Source: Microbacterium sp. zg-B96 (GTDB taxonomy: Bacteria; Actinomycetota; Actinomycetes; Actinomycetales; Microbacteriaceae). From it: DNA of 64,000 bases. This document shows positions 42,934 through 52,350 of this stretch, piece by piece. A program made the translations under genes and the position numbers. How positions within the stretch are numbered: the first letter of the stretch is position 1; each line of letters starts with the position of its first letter. The stretch lies in contig NZ_CP126738.1 of NCBI RefSeq assembly GCF_030246865.1, forward strand, positions 3,038,001 through 3,102,000, written 5' to 3'. Below the pieces are notes generated by a model that did no database searches, had not been told where the DNA came from, and saw only the letters and a list, made by a program, of their open reading frames with translations.

Positions 42934-45900
42934 CTAGATCACGTCGTCGAACGTCGGGTCCGGGTTGCCGAACCGGTGCGCGGTGATCGTGATCGACTGC
43001 TCCCGCAGGAACGGCAGCAGTTCGAGCCGGCCGGCGGTGGTCACCTCGTTGTCGTAGATCGCCAGGTCCGGGTCGCCGCCCAGGGCCTCGGCCAGTGCGC
43101 GGCGCAGCGCCGCGACGGACTCCCGCGGTCCCACCAGCCGGGCGCGGGAGGGGCGCCGGGCGGTGAGGTCCAGTCCGAGGTCGGCGGATGCCACGCCGTC
43201 GCCGGTGCCCACGATGCGTTCGAGCCATTGCTGGTCGGTCTCCACGTGCACCGACGCCCGCAGGTCACCCAGCGCCCGGCGCACCGCGGCGGGAAGACCC
43301 ACCGGCGCGCTGAGGGTGAACGGGGATCCGGCGCGGATCGCGGCGACCACGACGCGCAGCACCGCCTGCCAGGTGGCATCCGATGTCGCCCGGATCGTGA
43401 CGGCCGGCACCGGGCGATAGCGGAAGAGATTGCGCTCCACGCCCAGCTGCGACACGTCGCGGACACGGCCGAATTCGCGATCCCAGACGATCGCGTCCGA
43501 CAGGGCGCCGCGGCGCAGCCAGTCGAAGCCCTCGTAGTCGAGGGTGGGCTGGGCCGCCTCGATGAGCGACGTGATGCGGGAGTCCAGTCCCCGCAGGTGC
43601 AGCGTCGAGGAGGATGCCCCGCCGGCGGACGCACGCCACGAGCCGAGGCCGATGAGGTAGTTCGGTCCGCCCGCTTTTGCGCCGGCGCCCACCGACGACC
43701 GCTTCCAGCCGCCGAACGGCTGCCGCTGCACGATCGCGCCCGTCGTCCCGCGGTTGACGTAGAGATTTCCCGCCTGCACGCGGTCCAGCCACAACGCGAG
43801 GTCGTCGGGGTGCTGTGTGTACAGCCCTGCCGTCAGCCCGTAGGCGACGGCGTTCTGCATCTCGATTGCCTGCGCCAGGGAGTGCGCGTGCATGATGCCG
43901 AGCACCGGCCCGAAGAATTCCTCGAGGTGCGTACGCGACCCGGGCTGCACCCCCACGCGGATGCCGGGGGTCCACAGCCGTCCCTCGTACTCCGGGTCCA
44001 CGCCCTCCAGGAGGCGCGGTTCGACAAGCCACTGCTCCCCCTCTTCAAGGGTGCGCAGCGCCCAGTCGAGCTTGCCGGTGGGTGCCGCGATGAGCGGCCC
44101 CATCTCGGCCAGCGGGTCGGTGGGCGGGCCCACGCGCAGCGACCGGGTGGCATCCACCAGCTGCCGGGCGAACCGCTTGGATCGCCCCACCGGCCCCACC
44201 AGGATCGCCAGCGACGCCGCCGAGCACTTCTGGCCGGCGTGCCCGAAGGCGCTGCGGACAAGGTCGGATGCCGCCAGGTCGAGGTCGGCGGTGGGCGTGA
44301 TGATCATCGCGTTCTTACCGCTGGTCTCCGCCAACAGCGGCAACCCGGGACGCCACGATTCAAAGAGGGCGGCGGTGTCCCAGGAGCCGGTGAGGATCAC
44401 CCGATCCACCGCCGGGTGCGAGATGAGCCGCTGCCCCAGGTCGTCTTCATCGACGTCGACCAGGGCCAGCACGTCGCGGGGAACGCCGGCCTCCCACAGC
44501 GCCTCGGCGATGACGGCGGCGCAGCGGCGGGCCTGCGGCGCGGGTTTGAGCACGACGCCGGACCCTGCGGCGAGCGCGGCGAGCACCCCGCCGGTGGGGA
44601 TCGCGATAGGGAAGTTCCAGGGCGGTGCGACGACGGTGAGCCGGGACGGCTCGAACACCGCGCCGCTGACGCGGTCGAGTTCGCGCGCGGTCGCGGCGTA
44701 GTAGTTGGCGAAGTCGACCGCTTCACTCACCTCGATGTCGGCCTCGGCGAGCACCTTTCCGGTCTCCGACGCGGCGACTTCGATCAGCTCCGCCCGGTGC
44801 GCCTCGAGGGCGCGGCCGGCGGCGATCAGCACGACGGCGCGCTCGGCCGCGGCGAGGCCGCCCCACGTGCCGGCGCCCTGGGTCACCGTCGCGATGACGC
44901 GTTCGAGGGCGCCGACATCGGTCACCCGCGCGGCGTCGATGGTGGCATCCCCCGCGGCGCTGACCTCGACCCGTTCGAGCACGGCACCGGCCCAGGCGCG
45001 GTTGCCCGGGACGGCGGGGTCGGTGTCGGCGGCGTTGCGGAAGCCGGGAGCACCCAGCGCACGGCGCGTCTCGCGCGGTGCGAACACCGCGGTCTCGACG
45101 AATTCCTGGCCACCGAACAGCATGGCGTCGGCCGATGGTTCCAGCGGCACGGTGTCGCTCGGATCCGTCCCGGCCGACCGTGCGATGCCGAGCACCGCCT
45201 GGGTCAATCCGGCTTCGTCATCGGATGCCGCAGCGTCGCGCACGATGCTTTGGGCACGCCGCACCGGGTCGGCTCTGCGATCCTGCGTGCGGTTCGGGCC
45301 CAGGGCGAGCCCGGGTTCGGCGCTGCGGTCAAGCGACGAGAGGAACCGGTCGCGCTCCCGGTCGAACAGCGCCGGATCGGCGGCGAGGTCCAGGGCCGCG
45401 GAGAGGAAGTTCTCGCTCGAGGCGTTCTCCTCCAGCCGGCGCACCAGGTAGCTGATGGCGACGTCGAACTCATCGGGGCGCACGACCGGCACGTACAGCA
45501 GCACCGGACCGACTTCGCGGGAGACGGCGTGCACCTGCGCCTGCGCCATGCCCAGCAGCATCTCCACGTCGATGTCGTCCTGCACACCGCGCTGGCCGGC
45601 CAGCAGCCATGCGTAGGCGATGTCGAACAGATTGTGACCGGCGACGCCGATCCGCACGGCGGCGGTGCGGTCGGCCTGCAGCGCCCAGTCGAGGCACCGG
45701 AGGTAATTGGCATCCGTGTCGAGCTTGCTGTCGTAGGTCGCCAGCGGCCAGTCGTGCATCGCGGCCTCCACTCGCTCCATCGCGAGGTTGGCGCCCTTGA
45801 CCAGCCGGATCTTGATGCGCGCGCCACCTGCGGCCAGCCGCATGCGCGCCCACGCCGACAGCTCCTGCAGGGCCGGCAGGGCGTCGGGCAGATACGTCTG

Positions 45901-46689
45901 CAGCACGATGCCCGCTTCCAGCTGCTGCAGCCGCGGGTCCTCGAGGATCCGGGTGAACACCGCGATCGTGAGGTCCAGGTCGCGGTACTCCTCCATGTCG
46001 AGGTTGATGAACGTCGGACCGCCCGGCGTCGCGGGGTCCGCCGCGGTCAGGTACAGCGGCAGCAGCCGCTCGACGACCGCTTCCACCGTCTGGTCGAACG
46101 CCCACATCGAGATGCGCGGCATGATCGCGGAGACCTTGACCGAGACGTAGTCGACGTCCTCCCGACGGATGAGGTCGTGGATGCCGTCGGCGCGGCGCAC
46201 GGCCTCGGCCTCACCCAGCACGGCCTCACCCAGCAGGTTGAGGTTCAGCCGCGCGCCGCTCTCCCGGATGCGCGTGATGGCCGGCCCGAGCTTGCCCGGT
46301 CGGGCGTCGACGATGAGGTGCCCGACCATCTCGCGCAGCACCCGGCGTGCGATCGGCACCACCGGCGTCGGCAGCACCGGCGCCACCGCACCACCCACGT
46401 GCACCGCGCCGCGCAGGTACCAGGGCAGGAAGTCGGGCACGAGCGGCGCGATGCGGGTGAGGTGGGATGCCGCCGCCGACAGGCTCTCCGGCCGCATCAC
46501 CCCGTCGACGAAGCCGATCGTGAACGGCAGTCCGCGGGGGTCTTTGAGCACCCCGGCCAGCCGCTTGGCCGCAGGGTCGGTCTCGACGCTGGCGGACTCG
46601 GTGACCCACCGCTGGGCGAGGTCGATCGCGCGGTCGGCGAGGTCCGCGGACATGGGCGACTGCGGTGCCTCGTCGTAGGTCTGCGGCAT
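42934..46689 (-). CDS. putA: Bifunctional proline dehydrogenase / glutamate-5-semialdehyde dehydrogenase
   Basis: A 1251-residue PutA. Residues about 20-470 form the FAD proline dehydrogenase barrel (SVKVSAIMPRISMWAFDQ, EEYRDLDLTIAVFTRI, GARIKIRLVKGANLAMER). Residues about 530-1010 form the aldehyde dehydrogenase (VVAPPWNFPIAIPTGGVLAAL, Glu in LLAETSGKN near 788, Cys in FGHAGQKCSAASL near 822). A further 240-residue C-terminal domain follows. It turns proline into glutamate in two steps, receiving semialdehyde also from RocD. Membrane or quinone contact is expected from the family. No regulatory ribbon-helix-helix domain at the N-terminus. Confidence 0.96.
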   Translation of the reverse strand: MPQTYDEAPQSPMSADLADRAIDLAQRWVTESASVETDPAAKRLAGVLKDPRGLPFTIGFVDGVMRPESLSAAASHLTRIAPLVPDFLPWYLRGAVHVGGAVAPVLPTPVVPIARRVLREMVGHLIVDARPGKLGPAITRIRESGARLNLNLLGEAVLGEAEAVRRADGIHDLIRREDVDYVSVKVSAIMPRISMWAFDQTVEAVVERLLPLYLTAADPATPGGPTFINLDMEEYRDLDLTIAVFTRILEDPRLQQLEAGIVLQTYLPDALPALQELSAWARMRLAAGGARIKIRLVKGANLAMERVEAAMHDWPLATYDSKLDTDANYLRCLDWALQADRTAAVRIGVAGHNLFDIAYAWLLAGQRGVQDDIDVEMLLGMAQAQVHAVSREVGPVLLYVPVVRPDEFDVAISYLVRRLEENASSENFLSAALDLAADPALFDRERDRFLSSLDRSAEPGLALGPNRTQDRRADPVRRAQSIVRDAAASDDEAGLTQAVLGIARSAGTDPSDTVPLEPSADAMLFGGQEFVETAVFAPRETRRALGAPGFRNAADTDPAVPGNRAWAGAVLERVEVSAAGDATIDAARVTDVGALERVIATVTQGAGTWGGLAAAERAVVLIAAGRALEAHRAELIEVAASETGKVLAEADIEVSEAVDFANYYAATARELDRVSGAVFEPSRLTVVAPPWNFPIAIPTGGVLAALAAGSGVVLKPAPQARRCAAVIAEALWEAGVPRDVLALVDVDEDDLGQRLISHPAVDRVILTGSWDTAALFESWRPGLPLLAETSGKNAMIITPTADLDLAASDLVRSAFGHAGQKCSAASLAILVGPVGRSKRFARQLVDATRSLRVGPPTDPLAEMGPLIAAPTGKLDWALRTLEEGEQWLVEPRLLEGVDPEYEGRLWTPGIRVGVQPGSRTHLEEFFGPVLGIMHAHSLAQAIEMQNAVAYGLTAGLYTQHPDDLALWLDRVQAGNLYVNRGTTGAIVQRQPFGGWKRSSVGAGAKAGGPNYLIGLGSWRASAGGASSSTLHLRGLDSRITSLIEAAQPTLDYEGFDWLRRGALSDAIVWDREFGRVRDVSQLGVERNLFRYRPVPAVTIRATSDATWQAVLRVVVAAIRAGSPFTLSAPVGLPAAVRRALGDLRASVHVETDQQWLERIVGTGDGVASADLGLDLTARRPSRARLVGPRESVAALRRALAEALGGDPDLAIYDNEVTTAGRLELLPFLREQSITITAHRFGNPDPTFDDVI

Positions 46690-46933
46690 GCGCCCAGCCT
46701 ACGTCCGGCCCGCTGCCGCACCGAGGAGGGACGCGGCCGCGGCGGCACCGGCCGCACCGCGTCGGAATTCAGGCTGTGCGCGCGGTTCCAGCCCGGATTC
46801 GCCGGTTCCCGGCTTCTCAGCCTGAATTCCGACGTCGAACGACCTCCGAGGCCATCGACGCACGGTCGAATGGTTGAGATCATGGCCGCAGGGCTGCCGC
46901 GACGCCTCGAACCGGCAGCTGCGAGGAGTCGAT
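46690..46933. promoter_or_regulatory. Divergent spacer between putA and the amidotransferase gene
   Basis: 244 bp without a gene. It holds the long inverted repeat described at 46761-46833 and presumably both promoters, which I cannot place with confidence. Confidence 0.5.
46761..46833. repeat. Perfect 16-bp inverted repeat spanning 73 bp
   Basis: GTCGGAATTCAGGCTG (46761-46776) and CAGCCTGAATTCCGAC (46818-46833) are exact reverse complements separated by 41 bases. The interior holds further symmetry (AGCCCGG ... CCCGGCT). Could be a MITE-like element or an RNA stem in the leader of either gene. Confidence 0.85.
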
Positions 46934-47806
46934 ATGTGTCGTTGGATCGCGTACCTCGGATCTGCGCTGCCTCTCGAGGACATCCTGGTCCGCCCCGACC
47001 ACTCGCTGATCGATCAGAGCCTCCTGGCGCGTGAGCTGTACCTGCCGGGAACGGCGATGGCCTCGCAGTTCCGCGAGCACGCGTTCCCGACCAACGGCGA
47101 CGGGTTCGGCGTCGCGTGGGCGGGACGGCGGGACACCCCGGGGCAATACCGGCAGACCACGCCGGCGTGGGACAGCGACAACCTGCGCCACCTCGCCGCC
47201 GAAATCGAATCGGGCTGCTTCCTCGCGCACGTGCGGGCAGCCCCGGGCGGCACGATCGCGGAGCAGAACTCGCACCCGTTCGTGCACGGCCGCTGGATGT
47301 TCCAGCACAACGGCGAGATCAGCGGGTTCGCCGACCTCAAGCGCGAACTCACGATGGCGGTGGCGCCGGAGCTGTACCCGTTCATCAGGGGCACGACCGA
47401 CAGCGAGGTCTGCTTCTTCCTCGCCCTCACCTACGGGCTCGCGACGGACCCGGTCGCCGCCCTCCGGCGCATGGTCGAACGCGTCGAGACCGCACGGCGT
47501 GATCACGGCACCTCCGGCGCATTCCGCGGTGCGATGTGCGTCTCGGACGGAGACCGACTCGTCGTCCTGCGCTGGTCGAGCCCGGATGCCACGCAGCTGC
47601 CGCCGCCGTCCCTGTTCCACAGCGCGGGACCCGAGACCCTGCACGTCGGTGAGGGACGGACCGAACAGCTCCCCCGCGACGCGCAGCTCGTCGTCTCGGA
47701 ACCGCTCGAGCTGCACTGGTCGCGGCGCAGGTGGCAGGAGATCCCGGCCAGCACCATCGGGGTCATCACCCGCGACGCCGCACCGGTGTTCACCGCGCTG
47801 AGCTGA
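46934..47806 (+). CDS. Class II glutamine amidotransferase domain protein
   Basis: A 290-residue Ntn-fold protein starting MCRWIAYLGS with the nucleophile Cys at position 2 after Met removal. Further features: GDGFGVAWAGRRDTPGQYR, FLAHVRAAPGGTIAEQNSHPFVHGRWMFQHNGEISGF and RGTTDSEVCFFLALTYGL. This resembles EgtC/YafJ-type stand-alone glutaminase domains. ATG at 46934 with GAGGAG 7 bases upstream. It is not beside ergothioneine genes here, so the substrate is open. Confidence 0.92.
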   Translation: MCRWIAYLGSALPLEDILVRPDHSLIDQSLLARELYLPGTAMASQFREHAFPTNGDGFGVAWAGRRDTPGQYRQTTPAWDSDNLRHLAAEIESGCFLAHVRAAPGGTIAEQNSHPFVHGRWMFQHNGEISGFADLKRELTMAVAPELYPFIRGTTDSEVCFFLALTYGLATDPVAALRRMVERVETARRDHGTSGAFRGAMCVSDGDRLVVLRWSSPDATQLPPPSLFHSAGPETLHVGEGRTEQLPRDAQLVVSEPLELHWSRRRWQEIPASTIGVITRDAAPVFTALS

Positions 47807-47835
47807 ACCCCGCGCCGGGAAGACGGTGCAGCGGC

Positions 47836-48396
47836 TCAGTCCCAGACGCTGGGAGCCGGGCTCTTGGTCGAGGGCAGGGCGGATTCCGCGGCCCACTGCA
47901 GCATCCACGGTTCCAGCGGCGGCAGGTCGTCGGGACGGTGCAGCGCCTCGAACAGTTCCTCGAGGGGGACGATGCCGCCCCCGCGGCGCAGGAACCGGGC
48001 CCGCACCAGCATCTCGGCGTAGATCTCACCGTTCACCACGGCGCGGTGGATCATGTAGACCGACTTGTCGTCGTGTCCGTGCAGGCGCGACTCGACGGTG
48101 AACCGCTGCCACAGCCCGAGGGATTTGCGGAACGTGATGGTCTCGCTCGCCACGACGGCGTACCACCCGCGGGCGTTGAAAAGGTCCCACATGCCGGTGC
48201 GGATGAGCAGGTCGAACCGGCCGAGGTCGAACAGCGACGCGTAGCGACCGTTGTTCATGTGCCCGAGCAGGTCGATGTCGGTGGGCAGGGTCCGAACCCG
48301 CACCCGCCCGACCGTGGCCGGATGGGCCGCGCCGTTGCGACGCAGCATGGCCTTCGCGCGCAGGATCGTCAGGAGAGTCCGCCACCATACATTCAC
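47836..48396 (-). CDS. Acyl-CoA thioesterase (4HBT/hotdog family)
   Basis: A 186-residue hotdog protein: RVRVRTLPTDIDLLGHMNNGRYASLFDLGRFDLL is the 4HBT motif with the conserved Asp and GHMNN, followed by VVASETITFRKSLGLWQRFTVESRL and YMIHRAVVNGEIYAEMLVRARFL. The GTG at 48396 (VNVWWRTLLTI) is preferred by homology over 48435; neither has a strong ribosome-binding site. The N-terminal hydrophobic stretch suggests membrane association. Convergent with the amidotransferase gene (29 bp gap). Confidence 0.82.
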   Translation of the reverse strand: MNVWWRTLLTILRAKAMLRRNGAAHPATVGRVRVRTLPTDIDLLGHMNNGRYASLFDLGRFDLLIRTGMWDLFNARGWYAVVASETITFRKSLGLWQRFTVESRLHGHDDKSVYMIHRAVVNGEIYAEMLVRARFLRRGGGIVPLEELFEALHRPDDLPPLEPWMLQWAAESALPSTKSPAPSVWD

Positions 48397-48463
48397 GAGG
48401 CGTGATGCTAGCCCGGTCAGCCGCCGTTCCGGCAATCCCGCTGTGGGATGCCGACAACGCCGG

Positions 48464-49882
48464 TCATCTGCGCAGCACCAGATCCTTCAGCCGCGCGGGC
48501 GACCGGGTCACCCGTCGCCACCGGCCGGAGGCGTCGTTCCACCCGGGCGCCCGCACCTCGGGCACCCCCTTGTTCATGCGGATGCGCCACCCGTGCACGT
48601 CGAGGAAGCGGTGGTGGAACCAGCACAACAGCACGCCGTTGTCGGTGTGCGTGCGACCGCCTTTGGCGTGCTCGACGACGTGGTGGATCTCGCACCATGC
48701 GGCGGGCACCCCGCATCCGGGGATGAAGCAGCCGCCGTCGCGGGCGGCGATCGCCCGGCGCTGATGCCGGTTGAACACCCGGTCCTCGGTGCCGATCGCG
48801 ACGATCCGCCCCTCAGTCGTCAGCGTGACGCGCTGGATGGCCCCGGCGCAGCCGGCGTGCCGCGCCGCAGCGAGGGAAACCGGCTCATCGCACCCGTCGA
48901 CGTGGGCGTAGCCCTGGCCGGTGGCGACATCCTCGGCGCGCACCGTCACGACCAGGGTCGGCGCCGCACCCCCGATCGTCGGCAGCGATCCGCTGGCGGC
49001 AGCCACAGTCAGCGCGATCGCGAGGGCATCGTGCTGCTTCTGCGGGCGCGTGCGCCCGTCCACCGGCGGCACGCTGTCGTGGCTCCAATCCTCGTCGGAG
49101 TCGCTCACCCCTGCATCGAAGGCCACCTTGCCCCGCGGTGAGAGGGTGGCGTCGAAGATCCGCTCCAGTTGAGCGGCGACCTCGGGCATGAGCATCCCGC
49201 GCACGGGCACCCCGCACGCAGTGGGGGTGCCGAGGATCAGCGATCGCCTGTGCATGGTCGCTCGTTCGCGGGGCTCGGCGCCGTCCTGATCCAACGCCAC
49301 TGACCACGCCTGCGCCTGCACGCGAAGCAGATCCGGGCACGCCGGCGGCGCGCCGTCCGGACCCTCGCCCCGCGCCTCGGCGGCGAGGAGGCCATCGACA
49401 AGGAGAAGGGCCTCGCGCCCGACCCGGCTCCCCATCGCCAGCAGCGGCTCCGCGATCGCGAGCGCCCCGTCGAGTCCGACCACGCCGTCGAGCACGGCCT
49501 CCCGCAGCGCGGGCAGTTGCGACTGCAGCGGCTCGTCGGTGAGGAAGGACTCCTCGGGCCGCACCACCGCCGCGACCCTACGCAATCGCGAAGCCGTCTG
49601 CGGTGCCACCAGCGCCGCCCGCTGCACCAGTTCCGAGACGTCATGGCACCCCAGGCGCGTCGTCATCCGGTCATCGCGGGGACCCTCGGAGCGGGACTGC
49701 ACCTCGCCGACGATCTCAATGAGCGCGGCATCCACCCACCGCCCGATGCCCCCGACAACCCCGAGCAGCCGCGCCAGATCCGCTTCGGTCTGGCTCGCCA
49801 GTTCCCCGCTGCGCACCCCGTCGGACACCACTTCGGCGACATGCTCTCGCAGCGCCTCAAGTCGGTTCAGGAAGGTGCTCAT
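48464..49882 (-). CDS. DUF222 HNH endonuclease-like protein
   Basis: A 472-residue protein with an N-terminal helical DUF222 domain (about residues 1-330) and a C-terminal HNH nuclease motif: [16 protein letters not shown], then [37 protein letters not shown]. The cysteines and histidines fit a zinc-supported HNH site. These proteins are abundant and multicopy in actinobacteria; their biological role is not settled and a selfish or defence role has been suggested. Monocistronic, ATG start. Confidence 0.93.
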   Translation of the reverse strand: MSTFLNRLEALREHVAEVVSDGVRSGELASQTEADLARLLGVVGGIGRWVDAALIEIVGEVQSRSEGPRDDRMTTRLGCHDVSELVQRAALVAPQTASRLRRVAAVVRPEESFLTDEPLQSQLPALREAVLDGVVGLDGALAIAEPLLAMGSRVGREALLLVDGLLAAEARGEGPDGAPPACPDLLRVQAQAWSVALDQDGAEPRERATMHRRSLILGTPTACGVPVRGMLMPEVAAQLERIFDATLSPRGKVAFDAGVSDSDEDWSHDSVPPVDGRTRPQKQHDALAIALTVAAASGSLPTIGGAAPTLVVTVRAEDVATGQGYAHVDGCDEPVSLAAARHAGCAGAIQRVTLTTEGRIVAIGTEDRVFNRHQRRAIAARDGGCFIPGCGVPAAWCEIHHVVEHAKGGRTHTDNGVLLCWFHHRFLDVHGWRIRMNKGVPEVRAPGWNDASGRWRRVTRSPARLKDLVLRR

Positions 49883-50085
49883 GCGCCAATTCTGCTCACC
49901 CCCTCCGACATTGGCGCCCGCAAGAAGGGCCCGATCACACGGTCAATTCCCGATCTGTGGACAACCCGTGGAAGTCGGCCCTGTGGAGGAAGCGCCGCGG
50001 CGCCGAGGGGAGACGCCGACCACCCGCCGAATTACCCCGGCTGTTCCGATTTCGCCCCCGCGCGACCCGCGCGTAGAGTCACGAC
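49883..50085. other. Divergent spacer between the HNH and GNAT genes
   Basis: 203 bp with no gene. Apart from GC-rich sequence I see no hairpin, repeat or clear promoter; CGTAGAGT at about 50072 may be a -10-like element for the acetyltransferase gene. Confidence 0.35.
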
Positions 50086-50592
50086 ATGGAACGCGAAACC
50101 CAGACCGACATCGTCGTCCGTCCGGTGCGGGACGTGGATGCAGAGGCCCTGGGCCGCGTGCACGCCCAGTGCTGGCACGAGACCTACGACCACCTCATCA
50201 GCAAGGCCGCGCTCGAGAACGTCTCGCCACGACGTCTGGCCGAACTGTGGACGCACTGGGCTCAGCAGGGTCCCGACTTCCGCATGCACGCCGCACTCGA
50301 CGACGGCGAGATCGTCGGATTCGTCGGCTCCGGCCCCGCCCGCGACCGGGATGCGCCACGCACCCGCGAGCTGTACTTCATCTACCTCCTGGCCAAGTAC
50401 CAGGGCACCGGCGCCGGCCAGCGCCTCTTCGACGCCGCGATCCACCAGGACGAACAGGCCTACCTCTGGGTCGCCGAGGACAACCCCCGCGCGCACCGGT
50501 TCTACCAGCGCAACGGTTTCGTCCTCGACGGCGCGGCGCACACCGAACCCTTCCTCGGCGAAACGCTGACCGAAGTCCGCTTCGTCCGCTGA
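50086..50592 (+). CDS. GNAT family N-acetyltransferase
   Basis: A 168-residue acetyl-CoA-dependent acetyltransferase: [30 protein letters not shown], the beta-strand [26 protein letters not shown] with the acetyl-CoA pyrophosphate loop (QGTGAG), and [21 protein letters not shown], a typical end. It is followed 5 bp later by the cofE gene. Acceptor unknown. Confidence 0.92.
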   Translation: MERETQTDIVVRPVRDVDAEALGRVHAQCWHETYDHLISKAALENVSPRRLAELWTHWAQQGPDFRMHAALDDGEIVGFVGSGPARDRDAPRTRELYFIYLLAKYQGTGAGQRLFDAAIHQDEQAYLWVAEDNPRAHRFYQRNGFVLDGAAHTEPFLGETLTEVRFVR

Positions 50593-50597
50593 GCGTC

Positions 50598-51371
50598 GTG
50601 CTGCAGGTCTGGGCGCTCGACGGTATTCCCGAGGTCGCCATCGGTGACGACCTCGTCACGCTGATCTCCGCCGCCGCGGGCGGCACACTCGCCGACGGCG
50701 ACATCCTCGTGGTGACGTCGAAGATCGTGTCCAAGGCCGAGGGCCGCATGATCCGCGCCGACGACCGCGAAGCGGCCATCACCGCCGAGACCGTACGCGT
50801 CGTGGCGTCGCGCACCTCGGCATCCGGACACCTCACGCGCATCGTGGAGAACCGGCTCGGCATCGTCTCCGCCGCCGCCGGCGTGGATGCCTCGAACACC
50901 CCTCACGGCACCGTGCTGCTGCTCCCCGTCGACCCCGATGCCTCGGCCCGCGCCATCGCCGCCGGCCTGCGGGAGCGGCTCGGGGTGCACGTCGGCGTCA
51001 TCGTCTCCGACACCCTCGGCAGGGCGTGGCGCGAGGGCCAGACCGATCACGCCATCGGCGCCGGCGGCGTCACGGTCATGGCGGACCTGCGCGGCCAGAC
51101 GGATGCCGAAGGTCGCCCGCTCGTGGTGACCATGCCCTGCGTGGCCGATGAGCTGGCCGCGGCGGCCGACCTCGTCAAGGGGAAGGCCTCGCGTCGCCCG
51201 GTCGCCGTCGTCCGAGGGCGCGCGGATCTCGTGGGCCCCCTGGACCTCCCGGGCGCCCGCTCGATCGTGCGCCCGGCCGAACGCGACTTCTTCCACCTGG
51301 GCGCCGACGAAGCGCACGCGCAGGGGTACGCGGCCGGCTTCGCCGCCGGCGCCGCCACCGACGCGGACTGA
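50598..51371 (+). CDS. cofE: Coenzyme F420-0:L-glutamate ligase
   Basis: A 257-residue CofE/FbiB N-domain protein that adds glutamates to F420-0 using GTP. Evidence: [86 protein letters not shown] and [25 protein letters not shown]. It lacks the C-terminal nitroreductase-like domain of mycobacterial FbiB. The GTG at 50598 is the start; the frame is open far upstream but overlaps the GNAT gene. No other F420 genes are in the window. Confidence 0.92.
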   Translation: MLQVWALDGIPEVAIGDDLVTLISAAAGGTLADGDILVVTSKIVSKAEGRMIRADDREAAITAETVRVVASRTSASGHLTRIVENRLGIVSAAAGVDASNTPHGTVLLLPVDPDASARAIAAGLRERLGVHVGVIVSDTLGRAWREGQTDHAIGAGGVTVMADLRGQTDAEGRPLVVTMPCVADELAAAADLVKGKASRRPVAVVRGRADLVGPLDLPGARSIVRPAERDFFHLGADEAHAQGYAAGFAAGAATDAD

Positions 51372-51625
51372 CGCCCCCCAGTCGCCCCCCGTCGTCCCCA
51401 GTCGTCCCCCGTCGTCCCCCGCCGGCCCCGCCGGCGCGCGCCGGTTCTTCGGAGATCACCGGTTCTTCGGTGGCATCCGCCCCATTCGGTCCGAAATCGC
51501 GGCGTTCTCCGAAGAACGGGCGACGCGGATGCCGCGCGCCCGCGACCCGATCTCGACTCGACCGTTGCGCACGCGTCGCTATTCAGTGATACTGACTACC
51601 GGTAGTTAGCCACACTGAGTAGTGA
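51372..51625. promoter_or_regulatory. Spacer with 10-bp tandem repeats, paired TTCTTCGG elements and the PadR operator
   Basis: 254 bp without a gene. At 51380-51429 the unit MGTCGTCCCC repeats about five times. CCGGTTCTTCGG occurs at 51441-51452 and 51459-51470, with CCGAAGAAC at 51509-51517 able to pair with it. A promoter TTGCGC (51565-51570), 17-base spacer and GATACT (51588-51593) is followed directly by the perfect palindrome ACTACCGGTAGT at 51595-51606, a likely PadR operator. Confidence 0.65.
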
Positions 51626-51634
51626 GTGGGAACG

Positions 51635-51964
51635 ATGAGCAAGCAGATGACCGAGATGCTCAAGGGCACGCTGGAGGGCGTGGTCCTGGCGATCCTCGCG
51701 CTGCGCCCGGCATACGGGTACGAGATCACGAGCTGGCTGCGCGAGCAGGGTTTCGCGGACATCGCCGAAGGCACCGTCTACGCACTGCTGGTGCGCATCG
51801 AACAGCGCGGCCTCGTGGACGTGGAGAAGGTCCCGTCCGAAAAGGGGCCCCCGCGCAAGGTGTACTCGCTCAACGCGCAGGGACACGAACAGCTCGAAGA
51901 GTTCTGGAGGACGTGGAGCTTCCTGGCAGAACGTCTGGAACAGCTCCACCGAGGAGGCAAGTGA
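51635..51964 (+). CDS. PadR family transcriptional regulator
   Basis: A 109-residue winged-helix repressor: LKGTLEGVVLAILALRPAYGYEITSWLREQGFADIAEGTVYALLVRIEQRGLVDVEK, then a C-terminal helix (EQLEEFWRTWSFLAERLEQL) for dimerisation. First gene of an operon with DUF1048 and ABC-2 transporter genes, a standard arrangement in which PadR represses a drug efflux pump until a ligand binds. ATG at 51635 is chosen; GTG at 51626 is possible. It presumably binds ACTACCGGTAGT just upstream. Confidence 0.92.
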   Translation: MSKQMTEMLKGTLEGVVLAILALRPAYGYEITSWLREQGFADIAEGTVYALLVRIEQRGLVDVEKVPSEKGPPRKVYSLNAQGHEQLEEFWRTWSFLAERLEQLHRGGK

Positions 51965-51966
51965 AC

Positions 51967-52350
51967 ATGGCTGCAGGTTGGCTCGAAAAGGTCACCGGCC
52001 CGTTCGAAGAGAAGAAGCAGTACAAGCAGTACAAGGCGCGAGTGGAGCAGCTGCCCGCGGACTATCGCACCGCCGCCATGGCGCTGGAGCGCTACCTGAT
52101 GTACTACGGCTCGATCACCAAGGGCGACATCATGCTCGCGATGCTCCGCGACCTCGCCGACCTGTTCGAGCAGGCAGCCGCCGACGGCACGCCGATCCGC
52201 GCGATCGTCGGCGATGACCCGGTGGAGTTCGCCGAAGAGTTCCTGCGCAACTACACCGCCGGGCAGTGGATCAACAAGGAACGTGCGCGGCTGGTCAAGG
52301 CCATCAACGGCGTGACCGGCGATGGCACCGGAAAGGAGGCGGAATCATGA
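51967..52350 (+). CDS. DUF1048 domain protein
   Basis: A 127-residue soluble helical protein: KVTGPFEEKKQYKQYKARVEQLPADYRTAAMALERYLMYYGSITKG, then ADLFEQAAADGTPIRAIVGDDPVEFAEEFLRNY. The family is regularly found between PadR regulators and ABC transporters but has no defined activity. GAGGAGG lies upstream; a GTG at 51961 overlapping the padR stop is an alternative start. Its stop overlaps the ATPase ATG. Confidence 0.9.
   Translation: MAAGWLEKVTGPFEEKKQYKQYKARVEQLPADYRTAAMALERYLMYYGSITKGDIMLAMLRDLADLFEQAAADGTPIRAIVGDDPVEFAEEFLRNYTAGQWINKERARLVKAINGVTGDGTGKEAES

Noticed and set aside
42841..47034. 1397-codon open frame on the plus strand
   Set aside because: Antisense to putA, Arg/Gly/His-rich low-complexity product, no family features; a GC-driven shadow of putA.
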